A program made the translations under genes and the position numbers. Below the pieces are notes generated by a model. It had not been told where the DNA came from and ran no database searches. It saw only the letters and a list, made by a program, of their open reading frames with translations. A DNA stretch of 64,000 bases, taken from Channa striata. Its lineage: Eukaryota > Chordata > Actinopteri > Anabantiformes > Channidae. Numbering within the stretch: the first letter of the stretch is position 1; each line of letters opens with the position of its first letter. Shown here piece by piece: positions 63,205 through 64,000 of this stretch. The stretch lies in contig CM065181.1 in NCBI GenBank assembly GCA_033026295.1, positions 4,001,001 through 4,065,000 of the forward strand, given 5' to 3'.

Positions 63205-63956
63205 ATATCAAACACATCAAAATAGAAATATGTATAAAACTAAATGGGTAGTTGAACAAACATGTAATAAAGGCGTGAAGAGGAACAGGTAGGAAATGAT
63301 GAGTGACCTCAACCTTTTAACGCACATAAACATGAGTTCTAGCATGAGACAGGAGGAAGTGACTTGACAGAAAAACAAGGTACCACAAGTGCAAAACAAG
63401 CTTCTCCTGCTGTTTCTAAACAATCACCAGACCATGTCTTACTAAATGAAAAAATAACAGTTACTTGATATGAAAGTTTTGCAACCACGGTTACATGTTG
63501 TAAATACAAGTTGCTGCAACTCTCCAGGCATTTTACAACATCAGACATTGGAAAAAGCATCTGAGGCTTCGCTTCTCACCACTCCTGCTCTTTCTTCATC
63601 ATTAAGAAATACCCTGAGCTGACATACTGTACGGGAAATAAATGCTGGGGTCTAGACTGTAATGGGGGAAGAACAGATAACATTTAAACAATATAAACAA
63701 TGGTTACCCTGATTTGTTCTTTTCCCTGAGGAAACAATGACTCAGTTGTTCAGCGGAGCATGACAACACTGTCTGCTGCAGAATGGTGTCTGACGTCCTC
63801 AGACTGACAAGGCCAACAGCAAAAGCTAAACTATAAAACTGTCGTTTAAAAGAACAGTTACCCATCCACAGTGAGATAAGGTGTACTTAAAAAAGAAGAA
63901 ATAACACAGCTGTGTTTTAAGGCAGGCATAAGATCTATATTAATCTTTTTCGATCT
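63199..63956 (-). other. Candidate terminal exon with 3' UTR at the right edge
   Basis: On the minus strand a long pyrimidine tract ending TTCCTTTTCAG lies at about 63957-63980. It is a textbook acceptor. The exon after it stops almost at once in two frames: one ends IEIEKD then TAA, another ends DRDRKRLI then TAG. The third frame stays open for about 34 residues to a TAA. An AATAAA signal at 63199-63204 (minus strand) would close a UTR of about 0.74 kb. This could be the last exon of a gene beyond the window, or an alternative last exon of the gene ending at 61412. Without the previous exon the frame cannot be chosen. Confidence 0.3.
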
Positions 63957-64000
63957 CGATCTCTGAAAAGGAAGAACAAAAGAAAATGTCCCAAACCTAA

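Noticed and set aside
63857..63956. Internal exon from 63956 to a GGTAACT donor near 63855, joined to the 61765 exon
   Set aside because: Only one frame is open through it, and that splice would enter the 61412 exon in the wrong frame.
1..64000. CRISPR array, operon, phage or bacterial gene system
   Set aside because: There are no regularly spaced short repeats, no operonic coding and no ribosome-binding sites. The DNA is a vertebrate nuclear sequence.

Overview
This window is vertebrate nuclear DNA, almost certainly from a teleost fish. It is AT-rich and gene-poor, with spliced genes, GT/CA microsatellites and decayed copies of dispersed repeat families that I remember as typical of teleost genomes. 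There is no bacterial, phage or organelle gene organisation.

The one gene that can be assigned with confidence is a complete TENT5 (formerly FAM46) non-canonical poly(A) polymerase on the minus strand. Its start exon is at 35355-35510, followed by a 4.9 kb phase-0 intron and one large terminal exon at 29432-30454. The 392-residue product keeps the nucleotidyltransferase signature and the catalytic triad (D89, D91, E165). It best fits the TENT5B paralogue. The start lies in a CpG-dense promoter region (about 35240-35830) with a CCAAT box, and it is bracketed by GT and CA microsatellites.

At the far right (59-64 kb) a second minus-strand gene, or two, enters from beyond the window. A Ser/Pro-rich terminal coding exon at 61412-61765 follows a strong polypyrimidine tract and acceptor, and tandem AATAAA signals lie near 59.07 kb. 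A second candidate terminal exon begins at 63956. In human, SLC9A1 lies on the 5' side of TENT5B in the same orientation, so a slc9a1-type gene is the natural guess, but the protein match is weak.

Layout: 1-28 kb, intergenic DNA 3' of tent5b, with two nearly identical TA-flanked MITEs in inverted orientation (7495-8121 and 9538-10107) and several retroelement relics; 28-35.8 kb, tent5b; 36-59 kb, a 23 kb stretch without a supportable gene, holding microsatellites, retroelement relics and a 340 bp duplicated block; 59-64 kb, the 3' end of the upstream gene(s). I found no RNA gene, CRISPR array, intact transposase or viral gene. Nothing amounts to a new multi-gene system. The most noteworthy items are the MITE pair, the duplicated block with 45 bp exact flanking repeats, several clean hairpins, and the unidentified terminal exon.
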